Below are positions 6,599 to 15,500 of a stretch of DNA of 42,934 bases, one piece after another. This stretch comes from a virus. How positions within the stretch are numbered: the stretch's first letter is position 1; each line of letters opens with the position of its first letter. The stretch is from the IMG/VR virus record IMGVR_UViG_3300048121_000930, positions 1 to 42,934 of that record. One strand, 5' to 3'. Below the pieces are notes generated by a model, which searched no databases, was not told the DNA's origin, and saw nothing but the letters and a program-made list of their open reading frames with translations. A program made the position numbers and the translations under genes.

Positions 6599-8451
6599 TG
6601 AGAAACATAATTGAGTGGGAAACTATAGAGCAGTTAACACAAGGAAAAAGAGGAAAAGCATTAAAAATAGTATGTCCAAATTGTAAAGACCAACGATCAA
6701 ATAAAAGGGACAAGGCACTTAGTGTAAACTTAGATAAGGGAGTTGCAAAGTGTCACTACTGTGATTCAATATCATATCGTAGAGATAACATTAGCAGTAT
6801 TAAAAAAGAGTATACCTTGCCTGTTCAGACTTGGAAAAACTACACAGACCTGTCAGACAACTTAGTCAAGTACATTGATCAGAATAGAAAGATAAGACAG
6901 TCAACTTTAAAGGAACTTGGGGTCACACAAGAAAAGTACTATCAACCACAATTAGGCAAAGAAACAGAAAACATTGTTTTTAATTACTTTGAACTAAATA
7001 CTGTAGTCAACAAGAAATATAGAGATTCAAAAAAAAACTTTACACAGTCAAAAAACGGTAAAAGCATCTTTTACAACATAAATTCTATTATAGGGCAAGA
7101 TGAGGTTTATATTGTTGAAGGAGAGTTTGATGTCCTTGCCATGCACCAATCAGGTTACAAGAACACAATTAGTTTGCCAAATGGTGCAAACGATAATGAT
7201 GATGTGTGGATTAACTGCAAGGATTATGTATCTGACGTTAAAAAGTTTTATATATGCACAGATAATGATGCCTCTGGAGAAGAAGTTTCAGAGAAGATAG
7301 CACAAAGACTTGGCAGATATAGATGCGTAAGAGTATTATTTGAACACAAAGACGCTAATGGAGAGTTGGTTGAAAGGGGAGAGGAAGGTGTAAGAACGGC
7401 TGTAAACAACGCTAAATTTTACAAAAGTCAAGGCACTTTTACTGTTGATGACTTATATGATAATATAATGGACCTTCATGACCATGGAATACCAAAGACA
7501 TTGTTTCCTAAATCTAATTCTTTTATGGGTCTAGAAGATGCTTTTTCTGTATTGAGAGGACAGCTCGTGGTTGTTACAGGAATACCATCACACGGTAAGA
7601 GTACATTTTTAGAATGGTATGTAATGAACTTAGTCCAGGATTATAAAATGAAAGCATCGTTTTTTTCTCCTGAACACCATCCAATGGAATTGCATCAGAG
7701 TTTATTTATACAGAAGTTTTTTGGAAGAAACTTTTGGTATGACATGAATGGTCTACCAAGAATAACTAAAGAAGAAATAGACATCTACAAACAATGGGCA
7801 AACGAAAAGATATATTTAACCTCAACAAAGGACGGTGTATTTCCTAGGTGGGATTGGCTATTGGATGTTTTCAAAGAACAAGTTTTTGTATACGGCATAG
7901 ATATTTTTGTTATAGATGCTTTTAATAAACTTGAGTTTGATAATGTAAGCATAAATGAATTACAGAATATTAGGTCTACTCTTACTAAACTTACCATGTT
8001 CGCACAAATGAATAATGTTTTGCTGTTTCTAGTTGCTCATCCTAAAAAAATGGTAAAAAATGATAGGGGAATGTATTTAATGCCTGACCTTTATAGTATT
8101 AGTGGTAGTGCAGACTTCAGAAATCAAGCACATTCAGGATTTACAATATACAGGTACTTTGATGATTATGTTTCAAATGATGGAGACAATATTGAGGCAG
8201 GTCAAGTAGAATTCAAAACAAAGAAAATTAAAATGAGTTATCAAGGCGAGATGGGTAAGTCAGTTATTTTTAATTATCACAAACCTAGCGGAAGGTACTA
8301 CACAGGGGAAGAACCTCCTGTATACAGGCTTGACCAAAACAATTTGTCTAGCTTTGATGAGCTCATAGCTAAACAAAGTATCAACAATGTTAAAAACAAA
8401 ACCTTAAAGGATGCCTTTGGGAAAAAAGAAGAAAGCGGTTTACCATTCTAA
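6598..8451 (+). CDS. Bifunctional primase-helicase (T7 gp4-like)
   Basis: This 617-residue protein should unwind phage DNA and make primers at the fork. In order it has a zinc-binding element (C26-P-N-C29 and C52-H-Y-C55), a TOPRIM primase core (E174-G-E176 in VEGEFDVLA, and D222-N-D224 in CTDNDASG), and a DnaB-type RecA helicase domain. The helicase Walker A is GIPSHGKST at 328-336, and the Walker B-like strand IDIFVIDAFNKLE is near residue 430. The length is close to T7 gp4. It starts at the last base of the preceding gene's stop. No separate DnaB, DnaG or DNA polymerase lies in the window. Confidence 0.93.
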   Translation: MRNIIEWETIEQLTQGKRGKALKIVCPNCKDQRSNKRDKALSVNLDKGVAKCHYCDSISYRRDNISSIKKEYTLPVQTWKNYTDLSDNLVKYIDQNRKIRQSTLKELGVTQEKYYQPQLGKETENIVFNYFELNTVVNKKYRDSKKNFTQSKNGKSIFYNINSIIGQDEVYIVEGEFDVLAMHQSGYKNTISLPNGANDNDDVWINCKDYVSDVKKFYICTDNDASGEEVSEKIAQRLGRYRCVRVLFEHKDANGELVERGEEGVRTAVNNAKFYKSQGTFTVDDLYDNIMDLHDHGIPKTLFPKSNSFMGLEDAFSVLRGQLVVVTGIPSHGKSTFLEWYVMNLVQDYKMKASFFSPEHHPMELHQSLFIQKFFGRNFWYDMNGLPRITKEEIDIYKQWANEKIYLTSTKDGVFPRWDWLLDVFKEQVFVYGIDIFVIDAFNKLEFDNVSINELQNIRSTLTKLTMFAQMNNVLLFLVAHPKKMVKNDRGMYLMPDLYSISGSADFRNQAHSGFTIYRYFDDYVSNDGDNIEAGQVEFKTKKIKMSYQGEMGKSVIFNYHKPSGRYYTGEEPPVYRLDQNNLSSFDELIAKQSINNVKNKTLKDAFGKKEESGLPF

Positions 8452-8704
8452 AAACTATAACGTGTATTATGGTCTAAATGCCATGAATTGGTGTTTAAAA
8501 AACAAAATAAAAATTAACCCAATCCCAACAAAGGAAGGGGTTCACATAGAAGCTGTTAAAGGAAATAAAGTACACAGACTTCCAGAGCTATTTAATAACA
8601 AAACGGTATCTGACGCTATATTAATGGGTTACATCAGGCTGTATGAAGCCTATTGTAAAGACCAAAACCCAATGTTGAAAACAAAAATTTTAAAAGACAT
8701 CTAA
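8411..8704 (+). CDS. Small basic hypothetical protein
   Basis: This gene encodes 97 residues, basic at the N-terminus (GKKKKAVYHSKN), with no recognised motif. It overlaps the end of the primase-helicase gene by 41 bases in another frame. Codon use and the lack of alternatives after 8451 make it likely real. The middle reads as beta strands and the C-terminus as a helix ending in KTKILKDI. A link to replication is suggested by position only. Confidence 0.6.
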   Translation: MPLGKKKKAVYHSKNYNVYYGLNAMNWCLKNKIKINPIPTKEGVHIEAVKGNKVHRLPELFNNKTVSDAILMGYIRLYEAYCKDQNPMLKTKILKDI

Positions 8705-8738
8705 ATAAACCTAATTTAATAACTTTATATAAGACTAT

Positions 8739-9035
8739 ATGGAACAAACAGACCACATAACATCGTACTACGAAAGATTACATGCAAGAAAACAGCATGA
8801 GGACTTCAGCGTTCAAGAAGAAATTAATTGGATAATGCTGAATGGTGATACGCAATCAGAAATAATAGATTGGTTATTATGTTTTGATGCTACACTGAAT
8901 ATGGATATCGATAAGGATTCTTCTAAAACTTTTAAAGAAGAGGTAAGGAGACATTCTAGGTCAATATACAGGGCAATAAAAAAGGTAGATCAAAAGCTTG
9001 GGGAAGATTTTCTCAAGGCACAAGACAAGGAGTGA
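8739..9035 (+). CDS. Hypothetical helical protein
   Basis: This gene encodes 98 residues, mostly helical and charged, and not recognised. It is preceded by a 34-base gap containing TTTATATAAGACTAT just before the ATG. A similar CTTATATAAAATC lies just before the DnaA-like gene at 5439. Its TGA stop overlaps a GTG start for a short downstream ORF. Function unknown. Confidence 0.6.
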   Translation: MEQTDHITSYYERLHARKQHEDFSVQEEINWIMLNGDTQSEIIDWLLCFDATLNMDIDKDSSKTFKEEVRRHSRSIYRAIKKVDQKLGEDFLKAQDKE

Positions 9036-9199
9036 CAAAGCGTGATATATATATAAACTATATATGCAATAAGTTGAGGGACACAGTAGATAATTTACAA
9101 GAGTCCTTATACGACAAGGACAAGTCAGCTCCAATTCAAAATGCCAACGAAATAATCTCAATAAGCTATACTATCATGAACCAACTAGAAGAGCAATGA
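9032..9199 (+). CDS. 55-residue hypothetical protein with GTG start
   Basis: This ORF exactly fills the space between its neighbours. GTG at 9032 overlaps the previous TGA, and its own TGA overlaps the next ATG (ATGA). The product is helical (NKLRDTVDNLQESLYDKD, then EIISISYTIMNQLEEQ) and looks like real protein, with in-family codon use. The double overlap is the main argument that it is translated. No function can be given. Confidence 0.55.
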   Translation: MTKRDIYINYICNKLRDTVDNLQESLYDKDKSAPIQNANEIISISYTIMNQLEEQ

Positions 9200-10386
9200 G
9201 ATTAACTCAAGATCAAAAAAAACAACAAGAAGATTACAACAAGGAAGTAAAAGAGGAAGCACTTCACTTGTATAGAGGTGGAATGAGCAACATTTCTAAG
9301 ATTACTAGAACACTTATGATACAGGATTTTAAGATATGGGGGGCAAACACCTTCCCAAATTTTAGGAGAGTTGTAGAGAAAATTATAAGACAGGACAAGA
9401 TAGAGTCAGAACAACCAAGCTTGTACGAAGAGTGTAATACGATAGGAATAGATGCTTCTAGTGTGAAACACGCATGGTATAAAGGGAAACATTGGTCTAT
9501 AAATTTCAAGCCTGATACTACAGGTCCAACTTTCGATCAGATGTACGATGACCATTTAGAGTCACTGTCAAACCATACATATAAGTATGAACCCATTGTT
9601 CGTGAAAAACTCACAGACCCACATCTTTTGGTTATTGATCCTGCTGACGTACACATAGGAAAATATGCTAACAAATTTGGTACAGGAGGTGATTACAATC
9701 AAAATATTGCCGTAAACAGAGTAAAACAAGGTATAGATAAGATATTACAGTACTCTCAGTCTTTCGAGATAGACAAAATATTGTTTGTAGGAGGTAATGA
9801 TATACTTCACACAGATGACACCAGGAGAAGAACTACAAAAGGAACTCCACAAGATACAGATGGTATGTGGTACGACAATTATCTTACAGCAAAGAAATTG
9901 TACGTAGACTGTCTGGAGAAACTTATGAATATTGCCGATGTTCATTACGTATTTAATCCAAGTAATCACGATCACATGGGTGGTTTCTTTTTAAGTGATA
10001 TGATACAGACGTGGTTCAAGGACTGTGAGAACATCACTTTTGATGTTGACATGACAGATAGAAAGTATTTTCTTTATGGTAGTAACTTAATAGGTACAAC
10101 TCACGGTGATGGTGCAAAGCAAAACAACTTAGGCTCTCTTATGACTGTAGAAGCTAAAGATTTGTGGGCAAAAGCGAAACATAATTATTTCTATGTACAC
10201 CATATTCACCACAAAACATCTAAAGACTACATAAATGTGACTGTTGAGTCGTTAAGAAGCCCATCGACCTCTGACTATTGGCATCACAAAATGGGATATA
10301 AAAGCCCAGAAGCGGTTGAAGGGTTCTTACACCACCCTGATAACGGTCAAGTAGCTAGATATTCATGCTTATTTGACAACAAATAA
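9196..10386 (+). CDS. Calcineurin-like metallophosphoesterase
   Basis: This gene encodes 396 residues with the full metal-site series of the metallophosphoesterase fold. The motifs are D151-x-H153 (DPADVHIGK), G199-G-N-D202, N257-H-D259 (NPSNHDH), TTHGDG at 301-306, and H335-H-I-H338. The order and spacing fit the family, which includes SbcD/Mre11 nucleases and many phage enzymes. The first 60 residues contain a helix-turn-helix-like stretch (EEALHLYRGGMSNISKITRTL), suggesting DNA contact. A nuclease or phosphatase acting on DNA during replication or host takeover is likely, but the substrate is unknown. Confidence 0.85.
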   Translation: MRLTQDQKKQQEDYNKEVKEEALHLYRGGMSNISKITRTLMIQDFKIWGANTFPNFRRVVEKIIRQDKIESEQPSLYEECNTIGIDASSVKHAWYKGKHWSINFKPDTTGPTFDQMYDDHLESLSNHTYKYEPIVREKLTDPHLLVIDPADVHIGKYANKFGTGGDYNQNIAVNRVKQGIDKILQYSQSFEIDKILFVGGNDILHTDDTRRRTTKGTPQDTDGMWYDNYLTAKKLYVDCLEKLMNIADVHYVFNPSNHDHMGGFFLSDMIQTWFKDCENITFDVDMTDRKYFLYGSNLIGTTHGDGAKQNNLGSLMTVEAKDLWAKAKHNYFYVHHIHHKTSKDYINVTVESLRSPSTSDYWHHKMGYKSPEAVEGFLHHPDNGQVARYSCLFDNK

Positions 10387-10484
10387 TGGAAATAATATCA
10401 ATATCTTTTTTTATAATGTCGATAGGAGTATTTCTTATTGGTGTAGGCATTATAATAGACGTAACTAAAAATGAAAAAAAATGA
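10386..10484 (+). CDS. 32-residue single-pass membrane peptide
   Basis: This short ORF starts at the last base of the previous stop and overlaps the next ATG (ATGA). It encodes one long hydrophobic segment (SFFIMSIGVFLIGVGIIIDV) followed by a short charged tail (TKNEKK). A single transmembrane helix with its C-terminus in the cytoplasm is predicted. Its role is unknown. Small membrane peptides in phage early regions can modulate lysis, exclusion or host membrane functions. Confidence 0.5.
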   Translation: MEIISISFFIMSIGVFLIGVGIIIDVTKNEKK

Positions 10485-10723
10485 GTCAAGAAAAACAAAG
10501 TCGATTAGACAAGATGGAGAAGGACGTAAAAAATCTAACTCTAGCAGTAAACAACACGCTAAAACACATCCAACATCTAAACAAAGCAATCGGAGGAATG
10601 CAGATGATTATGGAAAATCTTCCTGGAATAGAGGACGCAATAGCGAAAGCAAAAGAGGAAATTACACAGAAAGATTCTGGGAAGAAGACTGAAGAAGAAA
10701 AGCCAGAGCTGACTAATGAGTGA
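10481..10723 (+). CDS. Small coiled-coil protein
   Basis: This gene encodes 80 residues. After a charged start, residues 8-60 form a heptad-like helix (KMEKDVKNLTLAVNNTLKHI), ending in a Lys/Glu-rich tail. The overlapping +1 frame (starting at 10471) is Lys/Ser/Asn-rich low complexity and is the weaker candidate. The gene overlaps the preceding membrane peptide by four bases and the next gene by eight. It may be a small oligomeric or spanin-like accessory, though no signal peptide or lipobox is seen. Confidence 0.6.
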   Translation: MSQEKQSRLDKMEKDVKNLTLAVNNTLKHIQHLNKAIGGMQMIMENLPGIEDAIAKAKEEITQKDSGKKTEEEKPELTNE

Positions 10724-10958
10724 TAGTATAAAGAAATGGCATGAAATGCAAGAGGAAAAAGATAGTCGAGATACTATCGTTGATCCAATTGTAGAAGATG
10801 TTATCTCTAAGATGAGATCCAGGAGTGAGGTTGGTATTAAGAAGTATGGAACTACACTACACAGCAGTCCTGATGGATTTTATGCCTTTCTAAATCATCT
10901 CCAGGAAGAACTCACCGATGCTATTCTATACATAGAAAAACTAAAGAAACAAAAATGA
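10716..10958 (+). CDS. MazG-like nucleotide pyrophosphohydrolase-related protein
   Basis: This gene encodes 80 residues. The C-terminal half (RSEVGIKKYGTTL, then NHLQEELTDAILYIEKL) matches a small phage family with the all-alpha MazG/NTP-PPase style 'EEl.DAi.Y' helix. The usual four-helix enzyme is longer, so this may be a minimal version or a non-catalytic relative. If active, it would hydrolyse nucleoside triphosphates to shape the nucleotide pool. Its stop overlaps the start of the next membrane peptide (ATGATG). Confidence 0.6.
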   Translation: MSDSIKKWHEMQEEKDSRDTIVDPIVEDVISKMRSRSEVGIKKYGTTLHSSPDGFYAFLNHLQEELTDAILYIEKLKKQK

Positions 10959-11053
10959 TGGACTTTATAAACTTCCTAATTTGGCTTTTTTCGTTTGTAT
11001 GTATTATCTATATGGTCCGCATATTATTTTACAATAATCACGATTTGTTTTAA
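10955..11053 (+). CDS. 32-residue single-pass membrane peptide
   Basis: This ORF overlaps the previous stop (ATGATG) and ends in TAATG, which starts the next gene. The product is almost all hydrophobic (FINFLIWLFSFVCIIYMV) with a short polar tail (RILFYNNHDLF), so one transmembrane helix is predicted. It has exactly the length of the peptide at 10386-10484, and the two lie within 600 bases of each other. Overlaps at both ends argue that it is translated. Function unknown. Confidence 0.5.
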   Translation: MMDFINFLIWLFSFVCIIYMVRILFYNNHDLF

Positions 11054-11499
11054 TGAGAACTAAGGCAGGGATATTTAGAAAAGATTCTTACGATCTGAAC
11101 AATGATTCAGCTATATCTAAGGTCCAAAAGTATCTAGAAGATAACGGATTTACTGTAGAGGAAAAGGAAGTTGAAGATTATGATATAGATGTTATAGCTA
11201 ATAAAGATGGTCTTGAATACAGAATAGAGGTAGAGGTAAAGAACACTTACTTCGAAGATGAAGAAACATATCCCTTTGACACTGTGTCTTTTTTAGGAAG
11301 GAAAAAAAAGTATAGTGATCCTGGAATGTTCTACTACTTTTTGCTGTCAACAAAGCACAATAGTTTTTTGTATTGCGAAAGTGATATTATATATAAAGAA
11401 AAACACAAGGAAACTGCAACCGTAAACACTTCACAGAGATATGGTGAAGATTTGTTTTACAGGGTTCCAAAAGAACTTTGTAAATTTAGACAATTTTAA
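11053..11499 (+). CDS. PD-(D/E)XK-type nuclease-like protein
   Basis: This gene encodes 148 residues. An N-terminal helix (ISKVQKYLEDNGF) precedes DYDIDVIANKDGLEYRIEVEVKN at 43-64. That stretch contains the D44/D46, E59/E61 and K63 pattern of a restriction-endonuclease-like active site. The rest is beta-rich. It could be a repair nuclease, a resolvase-like enzyme or a restriction-like enzyme. With the next-but-one gene it makes two such nucleases near the end of the replication block. Fold confidence is moderate; the substrate is unknown. Confidence 0.65.
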   Translation: MRTKAGIFRKDSYDLNNDSAISKVQKYLEDNGFTVEEKEVEDYDIDVIANKDGLEYRIEVEVKNTYFEDEETYPFDTVSFLGRKKKYSDPGMFYYFLLSTKHNSFLYCESDIIYKEKHKETATVNTSQRYGEDLFYRVPKELCKFRQF

Positions 11500-11504
11500 T
11501 ATGT

Positions 11505-11996
11505 ATGCCACTAGATCCAAAACGAGTTGTAGTAAACAGGCTTCCTTTCAACGGAGAATACCCTGTACTGAAAGAGTTAGTAAAAAGTCTTGATGAAAAA
11601 GAGGGATCTGAACTAGGTTACTATTACATAGACTTAGGCAAGAGTAGGGTATCTGGCACAAGACAAATACTCGTAACTAGATTTGCTGAGAACATTATAC
11701 TGTGGCTCTGTGATTTATTTAAGATAACTACAAAACAAGCTATATACCTTGAGGGTGCCTTCTCAGGTTTAATATTTGAATACTACATGACGCTTTATGA
11801 ATTAGGAATAGGAAAATCGTCTAGGTATGTCTGCCTGACTGATGATGACGTTATTAATAACATCGATCCTATGCTATATTCAGAAGTATTTTGTGAAACT
11901 TTAGATCAAGCAGAGTTTTATTTTAGTAAAGTTGCTGGAGTTGATTATATTATAGATGTATACGAAGAAGACGATAGATATGATGAGACGTTTTAA
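11505..11996 (+). CDS. Hypothetical protein
   Basis: This gene encodes 163 residues of unknown function. It opens with a beta-rich part (RVVVNRLPFNGEYPVL), has a hydrophobic helical middle (ENIILWLCDLFKI, AFSGLIFEYYMTLYELG) and a very acidic C-terminus (YEEDDRYDETF). The middle helices are too polar at the flanks to call membrane segments with confidence. It overlaps the next nuclease gene. No motif identifies it. Confidence 0.6.
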   Translation: MPLDPKRVVVNRLPFNGEYPVLKELVKSLDEKEGSELGYYYIDLGKSRVSGTRQILVTRFAENIILWLCDLFKITTKQAIYLEGAFSGLIFEYYMTLYELGIGKSSRYVCLTDDDVINNIDPMLYSEVFCETLDQAEFYFSKVAGVDYIIDVYEEDDRYDETF

Positions 11997-12432
11997 AAAA
12001 GGAAAGCAAAAGACCAGGAGCACAAAGGTCACAATGGATGGAATTCAATTTGCAAGTAAATTAGAGCTCCACATGTATAAAGTACTAAAGAAGATGAAGG
12101 TTCCATTTACATACGAAGGACAAACATATGTGATTGTAGATGGTTTTTTCTCTGAGAATGTATCTTATGAGAAGACAAGGCTACAGAAAGAGCTACACAA
12201 TAGAGGAGAAAAAAAGATTCTTCCTATCAAATATACACCAGACTTTGTAGACAAAGAGTATCCTCCTAGGTTTATTATAGAGTGTAAGGGCAATCCTAAT
12301 GAGGCTTTTCCTATGAGATGGAAGCTATTTAAAAAGTTTTTGCATGATCAAGACATTCAGGCACAGTTATTTATGCCAAGAAACCAAAAAGATTGCGAAA
12401 AAGTTGGTGAATTATTGAAAGAAATTTTGTAG
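11980..12432 (+). CDS. Endonuclease I / DUF1064-like PD-(D/E)XK nuclease
   Basis: Counting from the ATG at 11980 (150 residues; an in-frame ATG at 11956 would add eight), the basic N-terminus leads to GIQFASKLELHMYKVLKK with E29. YTPDFVD (D88) and FIIECKG (E101, K103) follow, then a helix around RWKLFKKF. This E...D...ExK layout matches phage DUF1064-like and T7 endonuclease I-like nucleases, which cut or resolve branched DNA. It is the last plus-strand gene before the convergent terminator. I favour 11980 because it keeps the overlap with the previous gene short. Confidence 0.72.
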   Translation: MMRRFKKGKQKTRSTKVTMDGIQFASKLELHMYKVLKKMKVPFTYEGQTYVIVDGFFSENVSYEKTRLQKELHNRGEKKILPIKYTPDFVDKEYPPRFIIECKGNPNEAFPMRWKLFKKFLHDQDIQAQLFMPRNQKDCEKVGELLKEIL

Positions 12433-12541
12433 ATTTGATAATCAATCTGAAAAGGGAGGTCTGTTATTTTCTTATATTTGTTATTTTCCTCCATTAAGAG
12501 CTTAATCCTTATTCATTGTTTGGATTTTTGTTTGACAGAGA

Positions 12542-12576
12542 AAAGAGGGAGCAATACAAGTTATTGTTCCCTTTTT
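12542..12576. terminator. Bidirectional terminator between converging gene blocks
   Basis: AGGGAGCAATA (12546-12556) pairs with TATTGTTCCCT (12562-12572) over 11 positions with one G-T. Flanking A/T pairs extend the stem, and T5 follows on the plus strand. The minus-strand version is followed by CTCTTTTCTC. The stop codon of the 2306-residue minus gene (12561-12563) lies inside it. The rest of the 128-base gap (12433-12560) holds only short stems such as ATTAAG-AG-CTTAAT (12493-12506) and no gene. Confidence 0.75.
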
Positions 12577-15500
12577 CTAACTCTAGTAATTTTTCCCTTT
12601 TTAGCTTGATCAATTATATATCCAGCTACACCTGCACTCTCTAATTGCTTTCTAATTTCAGAATGTTTCATTCCAAAATACAAACCTCCTCGATACAAGT
12701 TAACTAAATCAGCATAAGCTTCTCTTTTAGCTTCATCACTTTTTTCTAGTGCTATATTATATTCTTCTCTTGTTAACTCATCATTTTTAAGGCGTCTTTT
12801 TAATGAAGTCTTTGATGTGATGTTTCTTGCTCCATCTAATATACTCCTAGCAGTAAAAAACATAGACTTTTTGTAATCAACTTCTATAACCTTATATCCA
12901 GTAGCTTGTCCAATAGTCTCCATTAATTTATTTTCAGCTTGTGAAATTTTGATTGCACTTCTTACGGTTCCAGGTTCAAATGACTTCCATATTACTTGTG
13001 CACCTTTACCTAATTTAGTTCCAAAGCTGTCTTCATCTTTCCATATTGATCCTCCTGTAGGTTTTTCATTTTTAAGTACACTTGCAAGTGATCCATATAA
13101 GATGTCTTTGGCTGTAAAATCACCAAGTGCTTCGTCAAAGAATTCAAACGCAGCTGTACCTGGGTCTTGGTTGTTAGCTATTGCATTGATTGCTCTATCT
13201 ATTTGACCGTGTGGATTAGACGCACTCATATCTATATAGCTAAATTTTCCGTCTCCTGCTTTAACAATAATGTTTTTGCTGTTTTTTGCCCACGTAGGTC
13301 TAACAAGTCTTGCATATTTTTCTGATTCATCATCGTCAGGCGTAGCCCCTATAACATCTCCTACAAAATTAGTCAAAACGTAATGATACAATGATTGAAA
13401 TGCAATCACAGAAATTAATCTTTTAGCTCCTACTGACTTTAGTCCAGGCGTCCTAGATTCTTTTAGCCCAAGCTGAATAGTGTTATATGCCGTTCTATAA
13501 GATTCCATTTGGAATGATATAAACGTTCCAAACAATGGAATAGAACGCATTATTTCTCTTAATTGACCTATTCGACTATAATTAGGTATAATGTTTTTTG
13601 TGTTTTCAGAAGCTAATGATTCAATTTGTTGTTGCTGTTGTTCAGTTAATAATTTGAATGGTTTTTTGAATAATGATTCAGCATATCGTTTCTTTTCCAT
13701 TTCGAAAGAGACTATCTTAAAATAGTCATCCTCTAATTGATATGCCTTTTCAGCTGCTCCACCTACACCTTTATACCAGTTTTTTTTATGGAGGTGCCAG
13801 AAACGCATTTGTTTTCTTTCTAATAGAGAAGTTACGTCAATGTCTTTATCTTTACCAAACATTTCAAGTAATTCTGTCTTTACAACACTCTTATCTATGA
13901 TCCCTAAGTTAATATACTTTTCTAAGCTACTAGACAACTCAACTTCTCCTTTTAACTTAATCTGACCTATAACCTCGTTCCAGGCTTTTTGATAAGCCTT
14001 AGGGTCCATATATCCATTCTGAGCCATAAAGAAAATGTTACCAGTAATGTTTTTACCGTGAGTACCTACAGATAAAATTGTTTTTGAATATTTAACTCCT
14101 GCAACACCCTTAACATAATATCTATACGCTGGACTATTAAATATTTTACCATTCAATAGTGGCTCTCTCTTTATTGCTTCAGCAATCTCTGGTGTAGTTA
14201 TGAGTCCTGATAGTGGTGAGTAGCTGTCTGTAGTGGCTGGAGCAATCTCTGTAGTAAATCCATCAGGAATAGCAGGATCGCTTTTGTCAAAAAGAAACAC
14301 GTTCATACCTCTTTTTCTTATAGTTTCAAGGTACTTACCACTAGCTAAAAGATTAGAGACTCTAAAAATTGTTCTCTGATAGTTTTGCAATGGATCTTCA
14401 TATACGCCCATAAGCCTCATAATTGGCTCAGGTATTTCTTTTCTTCTTTTTAGTGCATTAGTATCTTTAGCACCTTCTCTCGAACTTTTAATAAAAGGGT
14501 TAGCATCACTCTTAGATAAGATTGCATTGACAGATTTATCTACAACTAAGTCTAGTGCTTGGTTGTAATCCATTATGCTGTCTTCTGATAAAGCTTGTGC
14601 CTCTTTTTGAATTTTGTCCGTTGTTCTTAAAAAGTTTTTTGCTTTTTGCACAATCTGTTGACCATCTTTTTTAGCTTGTAATTCAGCATTCCAGTCTTTA
14701 GAGTCAAATATCCTGTAAGATCTAGTAATGTAGTTACCTAATCCTTTCTCTACTGCCTCTCTCTGTCCCTGAGTTTGAAGATAACCACCATCTAACAATT
14801 GTTTTTGCAATACATCTATGTGAGACCTCATGTCTTGAGCAATATCTTTCATCTCTTCAGTAACGTAAACTTTATCTTGTTCATTTAATTTATATTCTTG
14901 TCCAGAAACAATCATATTAATTTGTTGAGACATGATTTTTAACTCTTCTCCTTTCAGTTTAGAATTCTTTACAGAGTTTACTAATTTATTAGAGGTAACC
15001 TGAGCCTGCTTTAATGAGGCTTGTACGGCACCGTCCATTTTCTCTAACTCTTGCTGTTGTGACTTTGCTAAATAACCTCTACTAGAAAGTAAGTTTCTAT
15101 ATATTACATCTAAAGTCTTGCTAAACGTGTTTTGTTTTGGATTAAATAGCCCCTCGTTTTTATATTCTTGTTTTTGATATTCGTTTCTAATTTCAATATA
15201 AGTGTCAACTATTTCTTTAGAATCATAATCTTCTTCAAGAGCTTCTTTAATTGCTTGTTGAGAATATTTTCTTTTTACAAGCTCAAGCATTAAATCTTTT
15301 ATGTTTTGTTTACTAAACTTAATACTACCAACTTCTTTTAATTTCTTTGCGTCTCCTTCAAACATACTCGATATAGCTCCATTAACAAAGTCGTCTAGTG
15401 TAATGTTTTGAAAGTCATCAGAGGACATTTGTGTAAACGCTTTAAACTTGCTTTTAATGTAATTGAACATTCCATTTAGCCAGTTTTTAAATCTAGATCT

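Noticed and set aside
8719-8738. TATATAA boxes before 5439 and 8739 as phage promoters
   Set aside because: Such strings are frequent by chance in this A/T-rich sequence, and only two positions line up. They are mentioned with the genes but not called.
10471-10692. 73-residue plus-strand frame overlapping the coiled-coil gene
   Set aside because: It is a low-complexity Lys/Ser/Asn-rich sequence. The neighbouring frame gives a plausible coiled coil and fits the ATGA overlap.
12433-12560. Small RNA or tRNA in the convergent gap
   Set aside because: Only short A/T stems and the terminator are visible; there is no cloverleaf or conserved RNA motif.
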